From: Streptomyces sp. NBC_00691
GTDB taxonomy: Bacteria > Actinomycetota > Actinomycetes > Streptomycetales > Streptomycetaceae
DNA length: 64,000 bases
Direction of reading: 5' to 3'
Assembly: GCF_036226665.1 (NCBI RefSeq)
Contig: NZ_CP109007.1
Location: 3,450,501 to 3,514,500 of the forward strand
Shown here: in pieces, positions 41,945-50,642 of the stretch
Layout: each line of letters opens with the position of its first letter
How positions within the stretch are numbered: the stretch's first letter is position 1
Position numbers and translations under genes: made by a program
The notes under the pieces: model-generated
Told to the model about the DNA's origin: nothing
Seen by the model: only the letters and a program-made list of their open reading frames with translations
The model's database searches: none

Positions 41945-42694
41945 ATGACGCGCGACCTGGTCCTCGCCGTGCACGGCAGCACCGCGCCCGAGGCCGGCGC
42001 GACGATCGCGCGGCTCGCGGACTCCGTGCGCGGACTGACCGGCGCGCCCGTCGCCGTCGGACACCTCGACCACCAGTCGCCCTCCCTTCCGTCCGTCCTC
42101 GCGGACCGGCCCGGTGCGGTCGTCGTGCCGCTGCTCCTCGGCGACGGCTACCACCGCACCGTCGACATCCCGGCCGTCGCCCGCCGCTTCGACTGCGCGG
42201 TCACCCGCGGGCTGAGCGGCGAGCACGCGGTGGCCCTCGCCCTGTACGACCGGCTGCGGGCCGCGGAACGGGCGGCCGGCGGCCCGGCGGACGCGGTGGT
42301 CGTCGCCGGGGCGGGCTCCTCCCGGCCGGGCGGCGGCGACGGCACCCTCGCGGCGGTCCGGCAGCTGGGCCTGCTCCTGCCGGTCCCGGTCACGGCCGCG
42401 TACTGCTCGGCGAGCACCCCTGCGCCGGCCGAGGCGGTCGCGCTGCTGCACGCCCGCGGCTTCCGCCGGGTCGCGGTGGCCACCCACCTCCTCGCTCCTG
42501 GCCGCTTCACGCGCGCGCTGGCCGCGGTCCCGGGCACCTGGGCGGTCGCGGCCCCGATCGCCGACCACACGCGCGTGGCCCGGCTGGTGGGGGCGCGGTA
42601 CGCGGGGGCGGGAGCGGGAACGGAGGGCCGCGGGTGGCGGCACGTGAGGTCCCCTCGGCGGCTCCGGGCCCGACCCGATTCGCGTGGCATGTGA
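41945..42694 (+). CDS. Sirohydrochlorin chelatase (CbiX/SirB-type)
   Basis: A 249-residue chelatase inserting Fe into sirohydrochlorin, the last step to the siroheme needed by NirB. The N-terminal LVLAVHGSTAPEAGATI carries the metal-binding His; VVVPLLLGDGYHRTVDIPAV holds the second His region; a duplicated, weaker half follows (VVVAGAGSSRPG; VAVATHLLAPGRFTRAL). The C-terminal 30 residues are basic and low-complexity. ATG 41945 has GGAGG upstream. It is divergent from nirBD, consistent with co-control. Confidence 0.88.
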   Translation: MTRDLVLAVHGSTAPEAGATIARLADSVRGLTGAPVAVGHLDHQSPSLPSVLADRPGAVVVPLLLGDGYHRTVDIPAVARRFDCAVTRGLSGEHAVALALYDRLRAAERAAGGPADAVVVAGAGSSRPGGGDGTLAAVRQLGLLLPVPVTAAYCSASTPAPAEAVALLHARGFRRVAVATHLLAPGRFTRALAAVPGTWAVAAPIADHTRVARLVGARYAGAGAGTEGRGWRHVRSPRRLRARPDSRGM

Positions 42695-42728
42695 GCAGGA
42701 GAGCCGTCCGCTCTGGTCTGCTGGGGCC

Positions 42729-43934
42729 ATGACACAACCGTTCCTCCCCCTCACCGCGCGCTCCCGCGAGGAGTCGCACCGGGCGTCCACGCCCCTGGAG
42801 CTCTTCTTCGACCTGTGTTTCGTCGTCGCCGTCGCCCAGGCGGGCGCGGAACTCGTGCACGCGGTCGCCGAGGGACACGCGGGCGAGGGGATCCTCAACT
42901 ACGCGATGATCTTCTTCGCGATCTGGTGGGCGTGGATGAACTTCACGTGGTTCGCCTCGGCCTACGACAACGACGACGTGCCGTACCGCGTCGTCACCCT
43001 CGTCCAGATCGCGGGCGTGCTCATCCTCGCGGCCGGGGTCTCGCGGGCCTTCGAGGACCACGACTTCCTCATCGTCTTCATCGGCTACGTCGTCATGCGG
43101 CTCGCGCTCGCCTCGCAGTGGCTGCGGGCCGCGCACCACGCCACCGATCCCGCCGAGCGGACGATGTGCCGACGGTACGCGGGCGGGGTCGTCGTCGTGC
43201 AGATCGGCTGGAGCGCGCTGCTCTTCGCGCCGGAGGCGGCCCTCCCGTGGGTCTTCCTCGTGATGGCGCTGGCCGAGATGGCCGTGCCCCTGGTCGCCGA
43301 GAGGGACGCGCCCAGCACGTGGCACCCGCACCACATCGCGGAGCGGTACGGCCTGTTCACCATCATCGTGCTCGGTGAGACGGTCGCCGCGGCGACGGTG
43401 GCCGTGAAGACGGGCATCGCCGAGAACGACGCCCTGGGCGAGGTGCTGCCGATCGCCGCGGGCGGTCTGCTGCTCGTCTTCGCCGCCTGGTGGATCTACT
43501 TCGTCGTGCCCGCGCACAACCGGCTGACCTCCAGCCGTGAGGCCTTCCGTTGGGGGTACGGCCACTACGTGATCTTCGCCGCGGCCGCGGCCGTCGGCGC
43601 GGGCCTGGAGATCGCCGTGGAGGAGGCCGTGGGCAAGGCCCACATCTCCACGCTCGCCGCCTCGTCGGCGGTGACGATCCCGTCCGCCGTGTTCCTGCTG
43701 TCCGTCTGGCTCCTCCACGCCCGCTACTTCAAGGTCGGGATCGCGCAGCAACTCGTCCTCCCCGTCTCGGCGCTCGCGATCCTGATGTGCTCGTTCGCGG
43801 GCCGCTGGGCGGTCCTGGCCGCGGGTGTCGTCGCGGCGGCGACGGTCGCGGCCGGTGTGACCCTGACGGCGAGGAACCCGGCGACACGGCCGGGGACGGG
43901 GACCGGTCCGGGAACCGGTGCGCCGACCGGCTGA
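42729..43934 (+). CDS. LtrA-family (low temperature requirement A) membrane protein
   Basis: A 401-residue membrane protein with about ten helices. Signature segments are STPLELFFDLCFVVAVAQAG at residues 20-39, WWAWMNFTWFASAYDNDD, WHPHHIAERYGLFTIIVLGE and FAAWWIYFV, all typical of LtrA. The biochemical function of this family is unknown. ATG 42729 is chosen by alignment to the family N-terminus; no ribosome site is evident. The last 15 residues are a Gly/Thr repeat (PGTGTGPGTG). Confidence 0.9.
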   Translation: MTQPFLPLTARSREESHRASTPLELFFDLCFVVAVAQAGAELVHAVAEGHAGEGILNYAMIFFAIWWAWMNFTWFASAYDNDDVPYRVVTLVQIAGVLILAAGVSRAFEDHDFLIVFIGYVVMRLALASQWLRAAHHATDPAERTMCRRYAGGVVVVQIGWSALLFAPEAALPWVFLVMALAEMAVPLVAERDAPSTWHPHHIAERYGLFTIIVLGETVAAATVAVKTGIAENDALGEVLPIAAGGLLLVFAAWWIYFVVPAHNRLTSSREAFRWGYGHYVIFAAAAAVGAGLEIAVEEAVGKAHISTLAASSAVTIPSAVFLLSVWLLHARYFKVGIAQQLVLPVSALAILMCSFAGRWAVLAAGVVAAATVAAGVTLTARNPATRPGTGTGPGTGAPTG

Positions 43935-43956
43935 ACGGCTCGACGCGGACCGGACG

Positions 43957-44091
43957 GTGCCCGTGGACCGGCTCGTCGACGGGCTGTACGAGGAGCAGCC
44001 GCGGGCCGGGGCGGTGGGCGCCCTCCAGGCCCACCGGGACCGTGATCGACGCCTCGGGCGGTACGTACCGCTGGGCCGGTCCGCGTGGTAG
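43957..44091 (+). CDS. Possible 44-residue ORF or gene remnant before the P1 peptidase
   Basis: GTG 43957 opens a frame of 44 residues (start VPVDRLVDGLYEEQPRAGAV) ending with TAG 9 bp before the peptidase start. Codon bias is coding-like for the first half; a different frame is more protein-like for the second half (VIDASGGTYRWAGP). A decayed or frameshifted small gene is possible. No family is recognised. Confidence 0.25.
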   Translation: MPVDRLVDGLYEEQPRAGAVGALQAHRDRDRRLGRYVPLGRSAW

Positions 44092-44100
44092 GCAGGGCTC

Positions 44101-45234
44101 ATGACACAGCCCGAACGGCACGGGACGACGGACTCGATCACCGATGTGCGCGGTCTGCGGGTGGGGCACGCGCGCGTGGAGGGCGACGGCGCGCTGAGCG
44201 GCACGACGGTGGTGCTCGCGCCGGCCGGCGGGGCGGTCGCCGCCGTGGACGTGCGGGGCGGCGGGCCGGGCACGCGGGAGACGGACGCGCTCGACCCGCG
44301 CAACGTGGTCCAGCGGATCGACGCCGTCGTACTGACCGGCGGCAGCGCGTACGGCCTCGATGCGGCGTCCGGGGTGATGGCCTGGCTGGAGGAGCGGCAC
44401 CGGGGCGTGCGGGTGGGTCCCGATCCGTCCCACGTCGTGCCGGTCGTGCCCGCCGCGTGCGTCTTCGACCTGGGCCGGGGTGGTGACTTCGCGGCCAGGC
44501 CGGGTCCGGCGACGGGGCGGGCGGCGGCGGAGGCGGCCGACGCGGGCGGGGACCACGCGCACGTGGAGACGGGCGCGGTCGGCGCGGGCACCGGCGCCGT
44601 GGTCGGCGGCCTCCGGGGCGGGGTGGGCACGGCGAGCACCGTCCTGGAGTCGGGGATCACCGTCGGCGCGCTCGTGGTGGTGAACGCGGTGGGATCGGCC
44701 GTCGACCCCGCCACGGGTGCCCTGTACGGGAGCTACTGGAGCTACGGGAGTGACGAGGGGTTCGGGAGCTCCTCCGACGGCGGCCCGCCCTCCTTCCCCG
44801 ATCCGGAGGTGCACCGGGCCGCGCTCCGGCGGCTCGCCCGGGCCCGGGAGGCGGCGGCCCCGCCCCCGCTGAACACCACGCTCGCGGTCGTCGCGACCGA
44901 CGCCGTGCTGACCCGCGCACAGGCGCGGAAGGTCGCGGGCACGGCGCACGACGGCATCGCGCGCGCCCTGCGCCCGGTGCACCTCATGAACGACGGCGAC
45001 ACGGTCTTCACCCTCGCCACGGGGGCGCGCGAACTACCGGAGGCTCCCGGTCCGCTGGCCCTGAACGCGATCCTGGAGGCCGGCGCGGACCTCGTGACGC
45101 GGGCGATCGTCCGGGCGGTGCTCGCGGCCCCCGGCGGACTGCGCGGGCCGGGCGGCGACTTCCCCTCGTACCGTGAGCTCTACGGCGGTCCGCACGGCCC
45201 GAACCGACCGCGACCGGATCCGTACTCCCGGTAA
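44101..45234 (+). CDS. P1-family (DmpA/L-aminopeptidase type) peptidase
   Basis: A 377-residue N-terminal-nucleophile peptidase. ITDVRGLRVGHARV, VLTGGSAYGLDAASGVM, GAVGAGTGAVVGG and the processing region PPPLNTTLAVVATDA near residue 262 match P1 peptidases. Self-cleavage would occur before a Thr in NTTLAVVATD, freeing the nucleophile; DmpA itself uses Ser, so the exact residue is inferred. The products are amino- or beta-aminopeptidases. An insertion of about 30 Gly/Ser/Tyr-rich residues near 205-235 precedes the cleavage site. Cytoplasmic, monocistronic. Confidence 0.88.
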   Translation: MTQPERHGTTDSITDVRGLRVGHARVEGDGALSGTTVVLAPAGGAVAAVDVRGGGPGTRETDALDPRNVVQRIDAVVLTGGSAYGLDAASGVMAWLEERHRGVRVGPDPSHVVPVVPAACVFDLGRGGDFAARPGPATGRAAAEAADAGGDHAHVETGAVGAGTGAVVGGLRGGVGTASTVLESGITVGALVVVNAVGSAVDPATGALYGSYWSYGSDEGFGSSSDGGPPSFPDPEVHRAALRRLARAREAAAPPPLNTTLAVVATDAVLTRAQARKVAGTAHDGIARALRPVHLMNDGDTVFTLATGARELPEAPGPLALNAILEAGADLVTRAIVRAVLAAPGGLRGPGGDFPSYRELYGGPHGPNRPRPDPYSR

Positions 45235-45353
45235 CCGCAAGGGAGTTGGACGAGAACGGCCCTGGAGGGGCGGGAACTTCCCGTCGGCGCCCTTCGTTTT
45301 CCGGAACCCCGGACGCGATGTCGGACCCAGGGACTACGTTAAGCAAGCACCGA

Positions 45354-46160
45354 GTGACATGCGGCGACGGCCTGGAGACCCTCTTGAACGATCCGCAGGA
45401 TCCTCACGATCCGTACGAGACGACCGAGACGCACGTTGAGCGCCTCCTCGGCCGGGCGCTCAACTCCTTCGATCTGCCCGACTCGACCGTCGAGCGCCTC
45501 GGCACGGCGCTCGCCCACTCCAGCGCGCTCCATTCCTCGCACCACAGCGCGTCGCTGCACCGCGCCACCTACCGCCACACGTATCTGCTGAGCGACGGCT
45601 CCGCCCTCAGCCTCTGGGAGCTGACGCACGACGCCGGCCGGGACGGCGCCGAGCAGCACGAGCTGTACACCGAGGAGTCGGAGGCCCGGCTCGCCGCCTC
45701 GCGCCTCCCCAGCGGCCCCCTGCCCGGCTGGACCGCCGAGCAAGCGGACGGCCGCGCCCTGGACGAGGACGACGACCTGGAGCTGCTGAGCACGCTGCTC
45801 GCCCGCCCCATACCCGCCCAGCCCCGGATGTACGTGCCGGACAACTCCGCCGACCACGCGCGCCGCGTCCTGCGGCGCGCGGAGAACGCGGACCGGCCGG
45901 GCGAGGCGACGGCCCGCCGGCTCCGGCTGGCCTTCGCCCACCACATCACCCAGGCCTTCGGCCGCCACTGCCCGGTGGAGGGGGGCCGGGACGCCGGATT
46001 CACCCTCTACGAGCACCAGTTCCTGCTGCTCGACGGCAGCGAGGCCAGTCTCTGGGAGGTCGAGCACACGGCGACACCGGACGGACGCCATATGTGCGAG
46101 GTGTACGAGGACGAGAGGGCGGCCCGCGACGCGATGGAGTCCCGCTCCCGGGTCCGCTGA
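45354..46160 (+). CDS. Conserved actinobacterial hypothetical with two repeated beta-type domains
   Basis: A soluble protein of about 268 residues. Two similar units are visible: ATYRHTYLLSDGSALSLWELTH near residue 70 and LYEHQFLLLDGSEASLWEVEH near 230, each followed by a His/Glu/Tyr-rich strand (HELYTEESEARLA; MCEVYEDERAARDA), so the protein looks internally duplicated. It resembles Streptomyces proteins I recall under the label DUF6227, unverified. GTG 45354 is favoured because TACGTT (45335-45340) lies 13 bp before it; ATG 45318 is an alternative. Confidence 0.7.
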   Translation: MTCGDGLETLLNDPQDPHDPYETTETHVERLLGRALNSFDLPDSTVERLGTALAHSSALHSSHHSASLHRATYRHTYLLSDGSALSLWELTHDAGRDGAEQHELYTEESEARLAASRLPSGPLPGWTAEQADGRALDEDDDLELLSTLLARPIPAQPRMYVPDNSADHARRVLRRAENADRPGEATARRLRLAFAHHITQAFGRHCPVEGGRDAGFTLYEHQFLLLDGSEASLWEVEHTATPDGRHMCEVYEDERAARDAMESRSRVR

Positions 46161-46340
46161 GGTCCCGGCGACCCTCCCCCCGGCAGACCCCGGACGTCCC
46201 CGCGCCCGCCCGACCGGCCTCAAGGGCCGAAGGGCAACACGGGCCCGACGGGCGCGACGGGCTCGTGACCGGCCCCGGGCCGCCGAGACCGGACAGCCGG
46301 TCGGTGAGCGCCTTCTGGAGCGAGGCTGCACGCGAGACCG

Positions 46341-46411
46341 CCGGGCATTCGCCCGTGCCCGGACATGACGAAGGGCCCTGGTCCCGGGGCGATTCCCGGA
46401 ACCAGGGCCCT
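46341..46411. terminator. Two hairpins after the DHA2 efflux gene
   Basis: CCGGGCA (46341-46347) pairs with TGCCCGG (46356-46362). A stronger element pairs 46372-46382 with 46401-46411 over 11 bp and continues for 5 bp past one mismatch. Between convergent genes, so probably bidirectional. The rest of the interval 46161-46423 shows nothing else. Confidence 0.8.
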
Positions 46412-46423
46412 GCCGCGGCCGAC

Positions 46424-47980
46424 TCAGTGCGTCAACACCGGCTCCTTCTCGATCACCACGTCGCCGTCGTCACCGTCGGAGGCGCCGTCCTCGCCGCCCT
46501 CCAGGTGCTGCTTCGGCTTCGCCGGAAGCGCGAACATCACCAGGAAGATCACGACGAGCACGCCGGCCACCCAGCCCATCGCGTTCTGGAAGGCGTCGGC
46601 GAACGCAAGGCCCGCCTCCGTCGGGGACTTCGGGGCCGGCTTGCCGTCGATCACGCCGAAGAAGACCACCGACACCAGGCCGAGTCCGAGCGCGTTGCCC
46701 ATCTGACCGGTCGTGTTGATCAGGCCCGACGCCGAGCCCGCGTGCTCCTTCGGCACCTCCGAGAGCACCGCGTCCGTCAGCGGCGCCACGATCAGGCCCA
46801 TGCCCAGACCCATGACCACCAGCGGCGGGATCATCTGCCAGGACTCGATGCCCGTGCCGTACCGGCCCGCCTCGAAGAGGTAGAGCAGCACGCCCGCGAT
46901 CATCGTCAGCGCGCCCGCCTGGAGCACCTTCCGGCCGAAGCGCGGCACCAGCTTCTGCACCGAGAGGCCGGCGGCCGTCGACACCGCGATGGAGAACGGC
47001 ACACCGGTCAGACCCGCCCGCAGCGGGCTCCAGCCGAGGCCGATCTGCATGTACAGCGTCCAGACCAGGAAGAAGATGCCCATCACGACGCCGAAGGTCA
47101 GCTGCACCGCGATGCCCGCCGCGAAGCTCTTCACCTTGAACAGCGACAGCTCGACGAGCGGCGAGCCGTCCTTCTTCGTCTTGTACTTCTCGTACGCGAC
47201 GAGCGCGCCGAAGACGACCAGGCTGCCGGCCATCATCAGGTGGCCCCACACCGGCCAGTCCAGCTCACGCCCGCGCGTCAGCGGGTAGATCAGCATCAGC
47301 AGCGCGGCCGTCACCAGGAGCACGCCGACGATGTCGAGACGGAGTGCCTTCGGGGCCTTCGACTCCGTGATGAACTTGCGGCCCAGGAGCAGACCGGCGA
47401 TGCCGACCGGCAGGTTGATGAGGAAGATCGGGCGCCATTCGAGGCCCGCGATGTTCCACTGCGTGAGCAGCGCGCCGAGCAGCGGGCCGGAGACCGCGCC
47501 CAGACCGATGATCGCGCCGAACATGCCGAAGACCTTGCCGCGCTCGTGCGCGGGGAAGGTGACGTGGATGATCGACAGCACCTGCGGCACCATCATCGCG
47601 GCCGCCGCGCCCTGGAGCAGGCGCGAACCGACCAGCATCTCCTGGTTGGCCGCGAAGCCGCAGAGGGCGGAGGCGAGCGTGAAGCCCGCCGTGCCGAGGA
47701 GGAAGAGCCGCTTGCGACCGTAGATGTCACCGAGCCGACCGCCCGTGATCAGACCGGCGGCGAACGCGAGCGCGTACCCGGCGGTGATCCACTGGATGGC
47801 CCCGAAGGAGGCGCCGAGGTCCCGCTCGATGCTGGGGATCGCGATGTTGACGATCGTGGCGTCGACCAGATCCATGAAGGCGGCCGTCATGACGATGGCC
47901 AGGGCTATCCAGCGCCGCTTGTCGCTCGTGTCCGTGGGGGCCGCGTCCGTGGTGACGCCGTCGGCGTCGTGTGCACTCAT
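46424..47980 (-). CDS. DHA2-family (EmrB/QacA) drug efflux MFS transporter
   Basis: A 518-residue, 14-helix proton-driven exporter. Visible: FMDLVDATIVNIAIPSI (motif D1 in helix 1), GGRLGDIYGRKRLFLLG (motif A), LQGAAAAMMVPQVLSII, and motif C-like GAVSGPLLGALLT. The C-terminal 25 residues are acidic. ATG 47980 follows TATCTT by 6 nt with no ribosome site, so it is probably leaderless. A divergent WYL regulator and a palindrome between them (47998-48024) suggest direct control. Substrate unknown. Confidence 0.93.
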   Translation of the reverse strand: MSAHDADGVTTDAAPTDTSDKRRWIALAIVMTAAFMDLVDATIVNIAIPSIERDLGASFGAIQWITAGYALAFAAGLITGGRLGDIYGRKRLFLLGTAGFTLASALCGFAANQEMLVGSRLLQGAAAAMMVPQVLSIIHVTFPAHERGKVFGMFGAIIGLGAVSGPLLGALLTQWNIAGLEWRPIFLINLPVGIAGLLLGRKFITESKAPKALRLDIVGVLLVTAALLMLIYPLTRGRELDWPVWGHLMMAGSLVVFGALVAYEKYKTKKDGSPLVELSLFKVKSFAAGIAVQLTFGVVMGIFFLVWTLYMQIGLGWSPLRAGLTGVPFSIAVSTAAGLSVQKLVPRFGRKVLQAGALTMIAGVLLYLFEAGRYGTGIESWQMIPPLVVMGLGMGLIVAPLTDAVLSEVPKEHAGSASGLINTTGQMGNALGLGLVSVVFFGVIDGKPAPKSPTEAGLAFADAFQNAMGWVAGVLVVIFLVMFALPAKPKQHLEGGEDGASDGDDGDVVIEKEPVLTH

Positions 47981-47997
47981 ACGAAGAAGATAAAGGC

Positions 47998-48024
47998 CAT
48001 CTAGGTCAAATGATGTCCTAGATG
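47998..48024. promoter_or_regulatory. Operator CATCTAGG-N11-CCTAGATG between efflux and WYL genes
   Basis: Perfect 8-bp inverted arms (47998-48005 and 48017-48024) with an 11-bp spacer fill most of the 41-bp gap. It overlaps the efflux promoter region and an upstream ATG of the regulator, which argues for regulator initiation at 48043. Confidence 0.7.
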
Positions 48025-48042
48025 ACCCTCATCCTGGAGGAC

Positions 48043-49002
48043 ATGACGGACACCCCGGTACGACTCCTGAATCTGCTCTCGCTCCTCCAGACCCCTCGCG
48101 AGTGGCCCGGCAGCGAGCTCGCCGAACGGCTCTCGGTCTCCCCGCGCACCATCCGCCGGGACATCGACCGGCTCCGTGACCTCGGCTATCCCGTCGAGGC
48201 GACGCTCGGCGCGGTCGGCGGCTACCGGCTCGTCGCCGGTACGGCCATGCCCCCGCTCCTCCTCGACGACGAGGAGGCCGTCGCCATCGCGGTCGGGCTC
48301 CGGGCGGGGGCGGGGCACGCGATCGAAGGCGTCGAGGAGGCGTCGGTACGGGCCCTGGCGAAGCTGGAACAGGTCCTGCCCGCGCGGCTCCGGCACCGGG
48401 TCTCGACCCTCCAGAACGCGACGATCCCGCTCACGCGGGGGGACGGCGCCACGGTCACGCCCGCCACCCTGACCGCCCTGGCGGGCACGGTCACCGGCCG
48501 CGAGAAGCTCCGCTTCGGGTACCGGGCGGGCGACGGCGCCGAGTCGAAGCGCCTGGTCGAGCCCTACCGGCTCGTCTCCACCGGACGCCGGTGGTACCTG
48601 GTGGCGTACGACCTGGGGCGCGAGGACTGGCGGACCTTCCGGGTGGACCGGGTGAGCGAACCGCTCGCCACCGGGGCCCGCTTCACACCCCGGGAGCTGC
48701 CGGCCGGCGACGCGGCGCAGCTCCTGGTCCGCTCCATGTCACGGGCGCAGCCGGAGCTCGACCTGGACGTCACCTTCGAGGCGCCGGCCGACTTCGTCAC
48801 GGCCCGGCTCCCCTCCCATCTGGTCCCGACGCCGACGGGCCCGACTACCTGCCGCCTGCGCACCCGCTCGACGGACTCGGTCGAGTGGCTGGCCATCCGC
48901 CTGGCCTTGGTGGACGCCCCCTTCACCATCCAGAGCCCACCGTCCCTCCTGACGTACGTGGAGGACCTGGGGACACGACTGACCGCGTCGACGAGGGGGT
49001 GA
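48043..49002 (+). CDS. HTH-WYL (YafY/DeoR-like) transcriptional regulator
   Basis: A 319-residue regulator. The N-terminal winged helix-turn-helix (PGSELAERLSVSPRTIRRDIDRLRDLGYPVEA, residues about 20-50) is followed by a GGYRL wing, a WYL domain (KLRFGYRAGDGAESKRLVEPYRLVSTGRRWYLVAYDLGREDWRTFRVDR, about 155-205) and a C-terminal WCX-like region. WYL domains sense nucleic acids or other ligands. ATG 48043 has GGAGG close upstream. Divergent from the DHA2 pump, its likely target. Confidence 0.9.
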   Translation: MTDTPVRLLNLLSLLQTPREWPGSELAERLSVSPRTIRRDIDRLRDLGYPVEATLGAVGGYRLVAGTAMPPLLLDDEEAVAIAVGLRAGAGHAIEGVEEASVRALAKLEQVLPARLRHRVSTLQNATIPLTRGDGATVTPATLTALAGTVTGREKLRFGYRAGDGAESKRLVEPYRLVSTGRRWYLVAYDLGREDWRTFRVDRVSEPLATGARFTPRELPAGDAAQLLVRSMSRAQPELDLDVTFEAPADFVTARLPSHLVPTPTGPTTCRLRTRSTDSVEWLAIRLALVDAPFTIQSPPSLLTYVEDLGTRLTASTRG

Positions 49003-49173
49003 GCCGGGGGCTCGGCGACCTGGCTCCCCGGCCGGGCAGGTGGGGCCAAAGCGCCCGGGGCGCTCAAGAGCCAGGGCCGCCGGGAGCAAGGGGCGCGGGC
49101 CCGGGACCGCCAAGAGCCCGGGGCCGAGGGCCGAGGGCCGGGGCCGGGGCCGGGGACGCCGAGGGCCGGGGAC

Positions 49174-49193
49174 GGGGGCTCGCGCCAGCCCCC
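49174..49193. terminator. Hairpin between the WYL regulator and hrdD
   Basis: GGGGGCT (49174-49180) pairs with AGCCCCC (49187-49193) around CGCGCC. The preceding 100 bp are low-complexity GGGCCGG/GAGGGCC runs. Confidence 0.6.
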
Positions 49194-49233
49194 GGCCCCG
49201 GCCCGGTCCCGCGCGCCCCCGCTGCCGGCCGCC

Positions 49234-50235
49234 CTAGGCCACCGCGTCGAAGCCCGTGTCGTGGGCCATCTTCTTCAGTTCCAGCAGGGCGTGCTTCTCG
49301 ATCTGGCGGATCCGCTCACGCGTCAGGCCGTGCTGCTTGCCGACCTCCGTCAGCGTCCGCTCGCGCCCGTCCTCGATCCCGTACCGCATGCGGATGATCG
49401 AGGCCGTCCGGTGGTCGAGCTTGTCGATGAGGTCGTCGAGCTCCTCGCTGCGCAGCAGCGTGAGGACCGACTGCTCCGGCGAGATCGCCGACGTGTCCTC
49501 CAGGAGGTCGCCGAACTGCGTCTCGCCCTCGTCGTCCACCGACATGTTCAGCGAGACCGGATCCCGCGCCCAGTCGAGCACGTCGACGACGCGCTCGGGC
49601 TTCGTGTCCAGCTCGGCCGCGATCTCCGCGGGCTCCGGCTCGCGGCCGTGCTCCCGGTTGAACTCGCGCTGCACCCGGCGGATCCGGCCGAGCTCCTCCA
49701 CGAGGTGGACGGGGAGCCGGATCGTGCGGGACTGGTCGGCGATGGAGCGGGTGATGGCCTGGCGGATCCACCACGTGGCGTACGTGGAGAACTTGAAGCC
49801 CTTCGCGTAGTCGAACTTCTCGACCGCGCGCACCAGGCCCGCGTTCCCTTCCTGGATCAGGTCGAGCAGCGGCAGCCCGCTGCGCGGGTAGCGGCGGGCG
49901 ACGGCCACCACGAGCCGCAGGTTGGACTTGATGAAGAGGTCCTTGGCACGCTCGCCCGCCTCGTAGAGGGCTTCGAGCTCCTCGCGGGACGCGCCGCCGG
50001 CCTCGGACTCCACCTCTCCGTCGAGTATCTGCCGGGCGAAGACGCCCGCCTCGATCGTCTGGGAGAGCTCGACCTCCTTGGCGGCGTCGAGCAGGGGCGT
50101 GCGCGCGATCTCGTCGAGGTACATGCCGACCAGGTCGCGGTCGGCGATCTCCCCGCCCACGGCGCGAACGCTGCTTGCCCGTGCGGCCCCGCTCTTGGCG
50201 GAGGTCTGACGACGGGCGACGGCACGGGTTGCCAT
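49234..50235 (-). CDS. hrdD: RNA polymerase sigma factor, HrdD-type group 2 sigma-70
   Basis: A 333-residue sigma-70 factor without the long region 1.1 of HrdB. Region 1.2/2 is DRDLVGMYLDEIARTPLLDA to GFKFSTYATWWIRQAITRSI, region 3 EELGRIRRVQREFN, region 4 the HTH TLTEVGKQHGLTRERIRQIE. The start MATRAVARRQ and overall sequence agree with HrdD of S. coelicolor as recalled. ATG 50235 has AAGGGAG upstream. The SigR promoter at 50297-50323 agrees with reports that hrdD is a thiol-oxidative-stress target. Confidence 0.93.
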   Translation of the reverse strand: MATRAVARRQTSAKSGAARASSVRAVGGEIADRDLVGMYLDEIARTPLLDAAKEVELSQTIEAGVFARQILDGEVESEAGGASREELEALYEAGERAKDLFIKSNLRLVVAVARRYPRSGLPLLDLIQEGNAGLVRAVEKFDYAKGFKFSTYATWWIRQAITRSIADQSRTIRLPVHLVEELGRIRRVQREFNREHGREPEPAEIAAELDTKPERVVDVLDWARDPVSLNMSVDDEGETQFGDLLEDTSAISPEQSVLTLLRSEELDDLIDKLDHRTASIIRMRYGIEDGRERTLTEVGKQHGLTRERIRQIEKHALLELKKMAHDTGFDAVA

Positions 50236-50296
50236 GCGTGCTCCCTTGCTGAGTAGGTCGCGACACCTTTTCGGGTGCCCTGCATCCGACGGAAAC

Positions 50297-50323
50297 AACG
50301 ACTGGAATCAGGACAGAATTCCC
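50297..50323 (-). promoter_or_regulatory. SigR promoter of hrdD (GGGAAT-N18-GTT)
   Basis: On the minus strand GGGAAT (50323-50318), exactly 18 bp, then GTT (50299-50297). This equals the SigR consensus in both hexamers and spacing. Transcription should begin near 50290, giving a leader of about 55 nt. Confidence 0.9.
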
Positions 50324-50642
50324 ACCCGGCACATGGATTTTCCCGATCATGCAGTATCCTGCGGCGCCGCCGCCCCTGCGGGCATGCTTCCAGCACCCAC
50401 GGAGGTGCAGGTCAGACCGGGCACGGGGGGTGATTCGACGTCGCTCGCGGGGTCCCCGACCACGCCGTCGGTGAGACCGCGATCACATGCGGCGTCATCC
50501 TCCAAGACGCGTGGACGGGCCATCGGGTTGCGCGCCGGGGAGCGGAGCCCTCTCGGACTCCCGGACTAGGTCCTGAGCCGCTTCCCCGGCTAGGTCCCGA
50601 GCCCGTTACGCCCCTCCCCTTCCCCGCCCTAGCGTCGCCTCC
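50324..50642. other. Intergenic region between hrdD and the questin-oxidase-like gene
   Basis: No gene is seen. Near the right end are two diverged direct copies of CTAGGTCC-C/T-GAGCC (about 50567-50582 and 50589-50604). TAGCGT (50630-50635) ends 7 bp before ATG 50643 and is a plausible -10 box for a leaderless mRNA. Confidence 0.5.

Noticed and set aside
49040..49233. Small gene in the G-rich stretch between the WYL regulator and hrdD
   Set aside because: The frames consist of GPGP/RGRG-type low-complexity sequence without a ribosome site.
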